A stretch of DNA of 64,000 bases from Cyanoderma ruficeps (lineage: Eukaryota; Chordata; Aves; Passeriformes; Timaliidae), in the NCBI GenBank assembly GCA_008694505.1, contig VZDJ01000223.1:5126050-5190049 (forward strand). Reading direction: 5' to 3'. Below are positions 36,635 to 48,052 of this stretch, piece after piece; position 1 is the first letter of the stretch; the number at the start of each line of letters is the position of its first letter. Both the position numbers and the translations under genes were made by a program. The notes below the pieces were generated by a model, which made no database searches, had not been told where the DNA came from, and was given only the letters and a program-made list of their open reading frames with translations.

Positions 36635-37245
36635 TGTTAAGAAAATCCTATTTAAAAAAAAAAAATAAATTGCCAGATTCTCTTTAATTTTGCAATGAAA
36701 TGAGTTGGAGTGTGAGGAATGGCACGGTAATTCATCCTGAAGATGTTGGGCACCTCGCCAGGAGGATCCTCTTTCTGCAGTGAGGAAATTTCATTAAAAA
36801 ACAGTTTATTTTACCTTTTTTTTTTCCTTTTTTAACAGTTGCTATTTTAACCCAGAGGCCATAAACTTCTGAGCAGCGAAAGCCTCTCCGAACTTCCCAC
36901 CACGTGAGCTCCTTCCAATGCCCAGGCAAACACTTGACCCCTCCACTTCCTTTTCCCATTCTGATATTTTAATCCAGAATGATTGTATCGCCCACTGCCA
37001 CCCCAAAAAAAAAAAAAGAAAAAAAGGAAAAGTGCCTAAGTAGTCATTTATTAACAGTTATAAGTATCATTAGGTAGAAAGATGTGGTAAAATATAGATT
37101 AGAGCGGGAAGAGCGGGGGATCCGAGTGCCATTTTTCCTGTTCAGCGTTGTCATTACACATCCCGGCGTGCCGGATCACAGCCATGATTAGTGGCATCAA
37201 ATGACTCCTGAAAAATGATTATGTGCCATTAAAACCATCAGTCTG
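36635..37245. other. large AT-rich island
   Basis: The longest low-GC block in the window, about 600 bases including poly-A runs near 36,655 and 37,005. Apart from the homopolymers the sequence looks unique. It may contain one or more conserved noncoding elements; composition is the only evidence. Confidence 0.35.
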
Positions 37246-37619
37246 CCTGAAACCAGCGCAAACAAATGGCCGTGCCGGGCATGAGGCAGCAGCTCCGGGG
37301 CTGCGGGATGTGACGGGAATCCCAGAGCCGCCGAGGGGTGTGGGGGGCCGGGATCAGGGTGACACTGAGGGAATGACAGCCGGGGGTCCTGGGGCGGTGG
37401 CCGGGGGGATCCAGGGTGGGAATTTGATGGTGGATTGTTCCCATCGCCGCCAGCTGTGGTTGTGGGGTGGGGTTGTGGGGTGCCCCCGCCCCAGTTTCCT
37501 CTTTCCCTTCCAGCAGCCGCAATTCCAGAATGTGGCCCAGGCACAGCCCTCATCCTGGGAAAGGGCTCCCTGCAAGGGCTGTGGCATCAGCCCCACCGCC
37601 CCAAACCATCTCCCCAAAC

Positions 37620-37870
37620 TGTTATCCTGCCCATCACCCCGACACATCACCCCAGATCGGTCACCCCAGCTCCGTAATCCCAACCCATGACCCCAATTCT
37701 TCACCCCAACCCATCACCCCCATTCCACAACTCTGACCCATGACCCCAATTCCTCACCCCAACCCATCATCCCAGTTCCATATTCCCAGCCAATCACCCC
37801 AACCCATCAACCTAAACTCACTATCCCAAATCCACCACCACATCTCCATAACCCCGACACATCACCCCCA
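37620..37870. repeat. degenerate (CCCCAACCCATCA)n array
   Basis: Roughly 250 bases of diverged short units such as CACCCCAACCCATCACCCC and CCCCAATTCTTCA. Confidence 0.8.
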
Positions 37871-39099
37871 TCACACCCTGTGCCCACGCCGTACCAGCCA
37901 CTTGCAGCCCTTCACTCCCTGCCTTTTCCGCCTTCCGAGGACATAAATCCAGTTAGTCCGTCCAAGGAAGTGAAACCCAAATGTCACATCTGCGGAGACG
38001 GCTCAATCGAGGGTATTGATTGTCACGGAGAATATTCGCACTTCATTCACCTACTTAGTCCCTTCCCCCAGGCACACAGGAATTCATCAAACCTTGTCAC
38101 ACCACATAATAATACTTGTTCCCAGGTGTTGTCGCGGCAGCTCAGGCTTTCTCCAGCCTTCCTGGGCAAGCAGGAATTTAGGGAAGAAAGGATTCTCCGG
38201 CAGAATGAATGTGACGGTGCTGAGATGTGAATTAACCCTGTGGCAGCCGAGGGAGGACTCGACCCCCTCCCTGTGCCCATGCAGAGGGTGCTCGGGCTTT
38301 GTTTCCACCTCCCTGGGATTTTTTTGGTGACGGGAATGAAATTAGGTTGGGGAGAAAAGACATTTTCCCATTGTTTGGAGCCTTTTATCGACGTGTCTGC
38401 ACTGCCTTTGAACCTTCTGGAGCAGAGCGGGGACGTCCCCTTCTCCAGAGGGGAACCTGGGCAGGGATGGAAACACAAGGGGGAAGGAGATTGGGAGGAG
38501 GAGGAAAGGCTGGATGAGGAGAGCGGCTCAGGGCGGTCCCTGCAGCCCTGCTGGGGCTCCGGAGGCTGCAAGACCTCACTGGAGCGAGCAGGATGCTGGT
38601 GGGGTGAGCCTGGACCCCAAAAGGGACCGTCAGAAAGGGGCAGGGTCACACTGGGACATCTGGTGTCACTGTCCCCAACCCCGGAGCTCTTCCATGTGTC
38701 CTCTGTCCCCGGACCACGTGGGTGGTGGCAGTCACCAGCCCTCGCCTGCTGGCTGAGATAAAGTGGAAGCAGGAGCTGCTGCCCCTGAGCCACGTTTATT
38801 ATTCATATTATTTGTGCGCTGATCTGATTCCATGTAATGATTTAATCTGTTAATGGCCCCTGATTCAATCGCTCCTCTCCCGTTAATCTCCTCTTGCCAT
38901 TTGCACCTGATTCCCTGATTTTTCTGACGGCGTTTTGGCAGCTGAGGGTCGGCTTTGCAGCTTTCCACGGGCACGGTGCCACAGCAGGTCACCCAGGGGC
39001 TGTGACAGGATTCTGCAGAGCCATGGCTGGGAGCGGGGAGGAGGAGGAAGAGGAGGAAGCAGGAGGGAAACCTCTTGAGGCTGCGCAAACCTGGAGATC

Positions 39100-39375
39100 C
39101 AGAGTGGTCCCTGCATCCCATCCAAGGAACAGGGTGATCCTGGTCCCCACATCCCATCCCAGGGACAGGGTGATGCTGATCCCTAAATCCCATCCCAGGA
39201 ACAAGGTGGTTCCTACATCCCACCCCAGGAACAGGGTGATGCTGAGCCCTACATCCCACTCCAGGGACAAGATGGTTCCTACATCCCATCCCAGGGACAG
39301 CATGGTCCTGATCCCTGCATCCCATCCCAGGCACAGGGTGGTCCCTGCATCCCACCCCAGTGACACGGCTGTGCT
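39100..39375. repeat. minisatellite, ~35-bp unit
   Basis: About eight copies of a unit of the form CATCCCATCCCAGGGACAGG followed by GTGATGCTGATCCCTA-like sequence, with some units shortened. Both strands show repetitive open frames as a result. Confidence 0.9.
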
Positions 39376-39399
39376 CGTCCCCTGCCTGTGACATTGCCA

Positions 39400-40130
39400 T
39401 TCCCCGCTCGCGCCGCCAGGCTCCCCGGGCTGATTTATGGAAGCGCAAGGATGCAATCAAGGCCCCGGCCCCCGGAGGACGCGGCGGCGGCTCCGCTGCA
39501 TTTGGACCGGGAGCACGCGGCCGGCGCGGCGGCTGAATGCCAATGGGGAGCGGGGCCGGGGCCGCGGCAGGTCCCCGCCGGGAAGATGGATCTCCGCACC
39601 TGAGCCTGCTCCAGGCGGGGCTGGAGGAGCGGGATGTGCTCCCGCTAATGGGAGCGCGGTGTCGGGAGAGGGGACGCGCCGCATCCATAAGGCCGGTGAC
39701 AAATGCCGCCCCTCCGGGAAGGAGCCCCCGAGGCAAAGCAAATTTCTCCCTGCAAAGACAACAGCAGCGTGGCGAGTGACAGGGTTTGTCACCAGCTCCT
39801 GGGAAGGCGCCAGAGCCGCGGAGCCTTTGCCTTGGCCTCTGGGGAGCCCTGGACACCCCGCTCTCCCCTTCTCTCCCACTCCAGCCCCGAGCAGCCATTC
39901 CCGGCGGCGATTCTCGGTCCGTGCCGGCTCCTTCTCGCCTGACGCGAGCTGATTTTGGGAGGCAGTGGGTGACGAGGGAGTACAGCTGCCGCTAAGTTAT
40001 CCAAACGATTTATCTTAAGATTCATCCAGAATTCATGGCGCGGGAGCCTGGGCCGTGTCGGCCGTTAATATTCATGCGGATTTGGAGCAGCGTTAATCAC
40101 CGGCGCTGACAATTGGCACTTCCCTTAATT
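39400..40130. other. CpG-rich patch followed by AT-rich patch, no gene
   Basis: 39,410-39,720 is CpG-rich (CGCGGCGGCGGCTCCGCTGC) without a recognisable exon. 39,985-40,135 is AT-rich with CTAAGTTATCC, TTATCTTAAGATTC and GTTAATATTCATGC. The pairing resembles an orphan CpG island beside a regulatory element. Confidence 0.3.
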
Positions 40131-40250
40131 GCCCGTGCAGCCGGCTCCTCTGCCCGCCGTGTCCCTCCCCCTCCGCCCCTCCCCCGGGATGGGCGCAGGG
40201 TCACAGAATGTCCCCGCCTGGCTTTTTGTCCCCGTCTCGGTGCGGCACGA

Positions 40251-40730
40251 GGGGCTGCTCGGAGCATCCCCAGCGCCCCGGGCTGAGCATCGCTGCACCC
40301 ACAGCAGAGCTCGGGGGGCTGGCGCATCCCCCGGGGCTGTCCCTGTCCTCCAGGGGCACATCCCATCCCGATCCCGGCGGAGCTGTGCCCTCGCTGCCGC
40401 CGTCCCCGCGGCTGGTGGAGCATCCCCAGGGTGACACTGCTGCGCCCACGGCGGAGCTCAGGGGCCTGGATCCCGGGACATCCACCCGCAGGGCTGTCCC
40501 CATCCTCCCCACGGCTTATCCCACCGTGGGGACATGGATCTGGATGCCAGCAGAGCTCTGTCCTCGCCGTCGCTGTGCCCGTGGCTGCTGGAGCATCCGC
40601 AGCACCCCGGGGTGGAGCAGCTCCCACCCACCCTGGAGCACCCACAGCACCCCGGGGCGCTGCTAATCCTCCCACGGCGCGGAGACACGGCTCCGGAGCC
40701 CGGCGGAGCTGCGGCCTGGCTGCCAACCCG
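40251..40730. repeat. GC-rich tandem repeat, ~160-bp period, three diverged copies
   Basis: The landmarks GGAGCATCC...CAG, CGGCGGAGCT or CAGCAGAGCTC, GGGCTGTCCC, and CTCGC(TG/CG)CCG recur in the same order beginning near 40,251, 40,410 and 40,574. The copies are substantially diverged and the third is partly rearranged. Confidence 0.55.
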
Positions 40731-42886
40731 CCGGCTGCCGCCGTCGCCGCGGCTGGCGTTACCTGTCACCGCTGTCACTCCGCTGCCATCCAGCCAGCTG
40801 CCACGGCGCGGCCCCGGAATAACAATGAGGATCCGGGAGCTGCGGAGCACCGGGCCCGGCGCCGAGCGGCACCGCGGGGACCCCCGGGGATGGGGGACAA
40901 CGTGTGGCACGGGCAGGGGTGGCACTGTCCCCCCGAGAGGCGCTGGGACCCCTGCAGCTGGTGACAGGCAGCGAGGTGGGACACAGAGGTGTCACCATGT
41001 CCCCTGGCGGGGCACGGCCATGAGGACACCTCTGAGGTCACTTCCATCGTCTTGGGGCCGTGCGCCCCAAAACTAACACCGGGAAGCAGCACATGGGGCT
41101 GGGACCCCCCGATCCCATCCATCCCCCTGCAGAGCCAAAGTCGTCCCCAAAAAACCCCTCAGAGCCCACCCCCAAACCCCGGTGCCCCCTCTCGCCGCTG
41201 CGGCTCTGGGCGGGTTTCAGCTGTCCTCGCGCTGTAATTGTCCTAATTAGATCGACAGATTCTGATGAAGGTTTCACAAGGAAAAGAAAGCAGGGAGGCA
41301 GGAGGAGATAATGGAATCGCAGATGACATTCCCATCACCCAGCCTCTCCCTCAGCCGCTGCTGCAGCCCGGTCGGAAAATTATGCGTAAGGGGGGAGGAA
41401 AATTACCATAATCTTCCTCTGCAGGATGACACCAAATTCGGCTGGAGCCGAGCGGGGTGACAGGGAGCGGCTCTGTCCTCACCCGGCGGTGCCGCCACGG
41501 GTGTCACCCATCTGTGTCACACACTGCCCACTCCATGTCCCATGGTGCCAGCACCCACCGGGACCCTGGTCCGGGGCTGCGCACCCATGGCACCCTCTCC
41601 TCCAGCACCCATGGGTGGGGGTCTCCCTGCATCCCATCAGGGCCTGGATGTGTCAGGTGTCACGGCCAGGTCACTGCTGGTGACCCCTGGTGGCTCTGGG
41701 GACATCAGGGGACATGTGAGGAACACGCAGGGACAGGGCACGGCACCTCACATCCCAGCCTGTGCCCCCAGCCAGGACAGACCCCCTTTGAGGGGGACAG
41801 AGGGTGACACTGGGGTGCCACCCCTGGCTCCAGCTTCTCACAGCCCCCCAAAACAACTGGAGGCAAAGGAGGGGCCGCCCCCCATCCGGATGCTGCTCCT
41901 GGCTCCATCTGGAGGCTCTGCCCGGGCAGGATCCGGCCCAACCCATCCCTAATTAAAAAATATATCTGGATTCCAGAGCTCCAAACAGTGCCCGATGCCT
42001 GCAGGAGAACTTCCAGCCCAGTTCTCCTCCTTTTCCCTGCTCTGGCCACACCGCGATGCCAACACTGAGCTAAACTCTCCCCCGGAGCTTTCCCCAGCCC
42101 CGTGCTCCTCCTTCCCTAAATTCGCTGCCTCCTTTCCAGGGCATTTCCATGAAAACAGGCGCTTTGTTTCTCGGGATTCAGCTCTGCCTCCGCTGCCCGT
42201 TCCTGCCTTTGTCCTCCGCGAACAGGGAACAAAAGGGAAAGAGACGAAGGAAATAGGACAGAGGCTCCAAACGGGCTGGTTCGGGCCCCACATTGCCCGC
42301 GAAGCCGGGGACGGTGCCGGGCTGATGGAAGAGGCCGCGGAGCCGCGTTAGGAGCCCCTTGATCGGCTCCCGGCAGCGCCGCCGGGGCCCCGCGTGGAGA
42401 GCAGCTGAGCCAGGAGGAAAATGAGAGTGAAAAAGGGGAAAAAGAAGGAAATGGGGGGAGACTGGGGAGAGATTCCCGTCCCCCTGTGGTGATAAACGCT
42501 CCCAGCGCACGGCAGAGAGGGAAATCCACCTTTCTCCTCTGCGCTGGGGGGAGGAATCCCGGTAAACTGGGGGAGAAATCAATTCCCGCCGCAGTTTGTG
42601 CCCCGAATCTCGAGCGAACGTGTCCTGTCTTGTCTCCTGATCCCTCTGCCGGCTCCCGCCTCCGCCTGCCGGCACAATCGCTGCTCCGAGGGACACGGGG
42701 GCTGGAAGAACCAACGAGCACGGTGACAGCAGTGCCAGCACGGTGCCACCACCCTGGGAGCGGTGTGGGGACGCTCTGCTCTGTGTGTGCAGCTGGGGAC
42801 AAGCGTCGGGAACAATTCGGGGGGAATTCCTTCCTGGAAGGGGGGTCAGGCATCGGAAGGGTGACCCAGGGGGGTTTGGAGTCCTC
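40731..42886. other. intergenic: no gene seen
   Basis: GC-rich sequence with an AT-rich patch at 41,230-41,420 (GTAATTGTCCTAATTAGATC). A mildly CpG-rich stretch at 42,300-42,680 includes open frames with no recognisable domain. No exon is supported. Confidence 0.4.
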
Positions 42887-42995
42887 ACACCTGGAGGTGT
42901 CCAAGTGCTCTGGGGTGGGGACAAGGTGGGGATGGGGCATAGCTCGGATCCAGCCATGGATGCATTTCCAACCTGAATGATCCTGGGATTCTGTC
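42887..42995 (+). mobile_element. CR1 LINE 3'-end fragment
   Basis: ACCTGGAGGTGTCCAAGTGC, then CATTTCCAACCTGAATGATC and CTGGGATTCTG, match the sense-strand end of CR1. Truncated and noncoding. Confidence 0.7.
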
Positions 42996-43177
42996 GGGCA
43001 CTGGGACCCACAGCTGCATCTGCCACATCCCAGCCGTGTGTCTCAGCCACCCGTGTCCCCACCTGGCACCTCTCGGCCCAAACTGGGGCTCAGCACCCGT
43101 GGGATGTCCCTGTTCCCGAGGACAGGGACACCTCCCGTGCCGCAGCCTCCTGTGGCACCTCAAAACTGAGAGTGGCC

Positions 43178-43300
43178 ACAGAACCTCGGGGTGCTTTGGG
43201 TTGGAAGAACCTTAAAGCTCATCCAGTTCCAGCCTTTGCCGAGGGCAGGGACACCTCCAACTATGCCAGGTTGCTCCAAACCACATCCAGTCTGGCCTTT
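43178..43300 (-). mobile_element. CR1 LINE 3'-end fragment
   Basis: GTGCTTTGGGTTGGAAGAAC, CTTAAAGCTCATCCAGTTCC and AGGGCAGGGACACCTCCAAC are the reverse complement of the CR1 tail. A pyrimidine-rich (CCTTT)n tract follows at about 43,300-43,378. Confidence 0.85.
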
Positions 43301-43378
43301 CCCTCCTTTTCCTCCTTTCCCTTTTTTCCCTTTTTTTCCTCCTTTCCCTCCTTTCCCTCCTTTCCACCTTTCCCTGCT
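43300..43378. repeat. (CCTTTCCCT)n pyrimidine tract
   Basis: Almost pure C/T made of TCCTTTCCCTCC units directly abutting the CR1 fragment. Confidence 0.85.
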
Positions 43379-44654
43379 CCCCGGCTCTCCGTGTGACCCC
43401 TCAGGGTGGGGGCCACCAGCTGCCACACGGACCCCCCTCACTGTCCCACCGGTGTGTTTGCAGCCCCATTAAGGACAGGTTAATTATGGATAATTGACCC
43501 ACGGCAGCCCTCGAGTGCCGGAGCTTCCTCCCCCTCCATCCTCCGGCTCTGTCGGCCCCGGGATCCAGAGATGGAGCAGGAAAAAAACCCCACAAAAATC
43601 CCTTTGGCTTTTCATTCTGTTTTCTCAATGCTCATTCCCTGCCCTGTGGTCCCCAAGGGACACACCCGGACCTGTGGCACTGTGTCCACACGGTTCCCAA
43701 GGGGAGGGACCCCAACCCGTGGCACCAGGTCCCCGAGGCCCCCAGGGGGGACCCGCAGGTCCTGGCAGGGAGGTGCTGGGGTGAGGGATGAGCTGGTGTG
43801 GGTTTGGAATCTCGTTTTTCCTCCATGGACTCGCAGCTCCCGGAGCCTTTGGAGCTGCTGGAGAGGAGGAGGAGGAGGAGGAGGAGGAGGAGGAGGAGGA
43901 GGGAGGGGGAGGGTCCTCACTGACCTGTCCACCAAACCCCACACCGACTTTGGGGCTTCACGGCACCCCCAAACCACGAGGTTCAACCCCCCTGGATCCT
44001 TTCACGGCGCTTCCCGAGGAGAATCTGAAGGATTTTATTTTTTTTTTTTTAATCTAAAACTGGCAGTCGGAGGGTGAATTAAGGCCGTTAATTGAATTTC
44101 CTCCGGCGGCGGAGCCGGGCCGGGGGGGAGGCGGCAGGAAACGCATTTGATGTCTTGGAAAAGCTGCGGATTCCGAACGTGGTGGGGTTTGGGGGGGTTG
44201 GGATTTTTTTTTTTCTTTAATTTTTCTTTTCTAATTTCTTTTTTTAATTTAAAGTCGGTCGTAAAAAAGAGCCTGACTTTGAGGAGCTAATGACTCTCAT
44301 GAATTATTTTTGTTGATTTAGGCACCCACTCGGCTTTAAATATTATTAATAAAGGAAGAGTGATTCCTTTCCCTGGGAAGGGTGGGAACGGCGCTGCTCT
44401 GGGGGTGCAGGGGAGGGGGGACAGGCACCCCCTGCCCCACACCCTGCCCCACACCCTGCTCCCGTGGTGAGGCCAAGCCGCATTTTGGGAGACAAAGGGG
44501 TGGAATGTGGATGGATAAGGAATTTCTTGGAATGCCCCATCCAGAGGGTTGTGGTCACTGGCTCGGAGTCCCATCAGGGACCGGCGGTGACCCTCAGGGT
44601 CCTCACTGGGACTGGTGTGATTTCACATCCTCATTGATGACACCAATGAAGGGA
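43379..44654. other. intergenic: AT-rich region at 44.0-44.35 kb, no gene
   Basis: The segment contains a (GGA)n run at 43,863-43,912 and an AT-rich region at 44,025-44,350 with T-rich homopolymers and AGGCCGTTAATTGAATTTC, CTCATGAATTATTTTTG and TTTAAATATTATTAATAAAG. No exon is supported. Confidence 0.4.
43863..43912. repeat. (GGA)n microsatellite
   Basis: About fifteen GGA/GAG trinucleotides in a row with one or two interruptions. Confidence 0.95.
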
Positions 44655-44842
44655 TCACGAAGCCATGGAATGGTTTGGGTGGGGAGAGACCCTAAACTCA
44701 TCCCATCCCACCCCCTGCCACGGCCAGGGACACGTTTCACTATCCCAGGCTGCTCCAAAAAACCCAACCCGGCCTTGGACACTTCCAGGGATGTGGCCGG
44801 GAGCAGAACAGGGGGAGCCTTAACCCGAATCATTCCATGATC
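44655..44842 (-). mobile_element. CR1 LINE 3'-end fragment
   Basis: GGAATGGTTTGGGTGGGGAG, ACCCCCTGCCACGGCCAGGG, CTATCCCAGGCTGCTCC and CCTTGGACACTTCCAGGGAT follow the antisense CR1 order. This is the longest CR1 piece seen, about 185 bases. Confidence 0.85.
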
Positions 44843-45600
44843 CCACAAAAGCCCCGGGGATTTTTTGGGTGCCTGGTGCCTCCTCAGCCTCCCTCGGCAT
44901 CAGCATTCAGCGCTGGTGCCAAAACGGGCACTTTCCACGCCGGTTTAGTTTTATTGTTATGCCAAACGCTTTAATTCGGGGCTGTCGTCCTCCCTGCGCC
45001 GCTGATTTACGCTGCCAGGGGTTTAATTACACCATTCAGCATTTCTTAAAACATGAAAAACCGCTCGAGTTTGGGAGCAATTAAAAGGCAGCGGAGTAGA
45101 TCAGCCCATCAGAGAGGAGATAAGTAAATCAAACAATTAAAAAGCTCGTGTGGTGGCGAGGGAGAAGGGTCTCACCCCAAAATCATCTCCTGGGTGGGAG
45201 CCCTGGGCTGGAAGCTGCAGGTTTCACCCCAGTAACTGGGCTTGGGGTGATACTGGGAGTTACTGGGAGAATTGTGACCCCATCCAGCACCCCTTAGGAC
45301 CATCCCAGCACCCCCAAAAACCCACTCAGGGCTTGGCAGGATGGGGACGGGGACGGTGACAGGATGGGGTTCCGGCCCGTCGCCGCCCATCTCCGAGGAT
45401 TCTGCCCGGGGATTTGGGGTGGTTTGTGTGGCTTTGGGGTTTTCAGCGGGATTGAAGCTCTCTCTTGTGGCAAAACCGCTCCATTACAGCCCTGCTCGAG
45501 CTATCGAGCCTCAGCATCTCCCGGGGTTCCCTGGAGCAGGGCTCACACGGAATCTTAGTCTGATCATCCCCCCCCCGAGAGATTCTGAGGCTCGGGAAAC
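44843..45600. other. intergenic upstream of RPL38, AT-rich patch 44.93-45.15 kb
   Basis: An AT-rich patch contains GTTTAATTACACCATTCAGC and TAAATCAAACAATTAAAAAG. The remainder to 45,600 is GC-rich without an exon. Confidence 0.35.
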
Positions 45601-45699
45601 TGCGAGCAATTCTCGCTCCGCGTCCCCGGCCGTGTCCGGCTGGCTCTGGAAGGCTGGAAATGCCCAAAATTCGCTCGGCAGCGTCCCCGGCCCGCCCTG

Positions 45700-45844
45700 C
45701 GGGCTGAGCCCCCGCCACCTCATCGCACGTCCCGCCGCCGCCATCGCCACCGGGCGCTTTTTGTCCTCCGCCCGCGCCGTAGGAAATAAAGCCCCGGATG
45801 CGGAAGTGCCGCGCTCATTTCCGGTTTCTGCGCAGCGGTTGCGG
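45700..45844 (+). promoter_or_regulatory. RPL38: RPL38 core promoter and noncoding exon 1 (5'TOP)
   Basis: A CTTTTTGTCCTCC pyrimidine stretch at 45,757-45,769 has the form of a 5' terminal oligopyrimidine start, as used by ribosomal protein genes for mTOR-controlled translation. A probable noncoding exon 1 runs from there to 45,844, ending at the donor GCGG|GTGAGC. ETS-type sites (GCGGAAGTG, TTTCCGG) lie within it and a YY1-like GATGGCGGCC follows in intron 1. The exact start site is inferred. Confidence 0.6.
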
Positions 45845-46076
45845 GTGAGCGATGGCGGCCGGGGGGATCCGGGCGGGGAGGGGCCCGGGGGGGATCCGCC
45901 GCCATCCGCCTCCTCGCGGCACCGGGCGGCACCGGGGCGGGCCAGGGGGACGAGGGGGCGCGGGGGGACACGATGGCGGGCTGGGGGCGGTGGCGGGGGA
46001 CGGGATGGGCGGGGGGATGCGCTGACACCATCTCGTTTATGCCGTAGGTTGGAGCTACCGAAGCCGGGCTGGAACC

Positions 46077-47365
<1,289 letters not shown>

Positions 47366-47408
47366 GCCAGGATCAGCTGGTACCTGCTGGATTCTCCTTG
47401 TTTGTTAA

Positions 47409-47414
47409 AATAAA
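47409..47414 (+). terminator. RPL38: RPL38 polyadenylation signal
   Basis: AATAAA overlapping a second AATAAA (AATAAATAAAAA) lies 44 bases after the stop codon, giving the very short 3'UTR usual for ribosomal protein mRNAs. Confidence 0.9.
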
Positions 47415-47579
47415 TAAAAAACCGTTCCCGATGTCGTGTTTGGTGTTTCACAACTCGCTGTTCCTGGCCCTGGAGCCACCCCGGGGGTCTTGGAGCCGCT
47501 CTGGGGGTCCTGGGGCTGGTGTTGCTCCCAGATGAGGGGACCAGGGGCCGGTTCTGGTACCTGTGGGCACCAGACCTGG

Positions 47580-47875
47580 AGCCGCCCCTTTGCTCGTGGG
47601 TGGCCCTGGGGTGACAGCTGGGGTCAGGACCTGGGGTGACAGCTGGGGTCGGGACCTGCGGGACCGGAGGTGACAGCTGTGGTCGGGACGTGGGGTGACA
47701 GCTGGGGACGGGACCCACGGGACCTGGGGCTGGCACGCGGGGCCACCAGCGTGTCCTTTGCGCGGTGTCCTCGGCGGCAGGGGCTGCCGGGGTGCGGTGT
47801 CCCCACAGCAGGAGGTTCGGGCTGCGGTGTCCCCACGGCAGGAGGTGCGGGGAGCCGTGTCCCGGTGGCGGGGGT
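47580..47875. repeat. two short minisatellites between RPL38 and TTYH2
   Basis: First, about four copies of a unit like GGGTGACAGCTGGGGTCGGG followed by ACCTG (47,610-47,715). Then copies of TGTCCCCACAGCAGGAGGTT / GTGCGGGG-type units (47,795-47,870). They occupy most of the short spacer upstream of the TTYH2 CpG island. Confidence 0.7.
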
Positions 47876-48052
47876 GTCGCCGGCCGCTGTCGCTGCGCTC
47901 GGCTCGGCGGGCCCGGCGCGGCCGGCGGGGGCGGTGCGCGGGGCGGGCGCGGGGGGCGGTGCCGGTGGGTGGGTCCCGGGGCGGGCGGGCAGAGCCCGCG
48001 GCGTGGCGGCACCGCCGCCCCCCGCCCGGCAGCGCGGCGACCCCGGCCCGCC
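47875..48052 (+). promoter_or_regulatory. TTYH2: TTYH2 CpG-island promoter and 5'UTR
   Basis: A very CpG-dense block (GCGCGGCCGGCGGGGGCGGT) lies immediately upstream of the ATG, and the context CCGCCATGG is a strong Kozak match. CpG density continues through exon 1 into intron 1. Confidence 0.7.

Larger units (their letters stand above)
35437..39090. other. intergenic: AT-rich region 36.6-37.2 kb, no gene
   Basis: The segment carries a CR1 fragment, a purine tract with (GGGGAA)n, a large AT-rich region at about 36,635-37,245 (ATTTATTAACAGTTATAAG, GGTAAAATATAGATTAGAG, GTGCCATTAAAACC), a (CCCCAACCCATCA)n-type array at 37,620-37,870 and another AT-rich patch at 38,790-38,930. No exon is supported. 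Confidence 0.4.
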
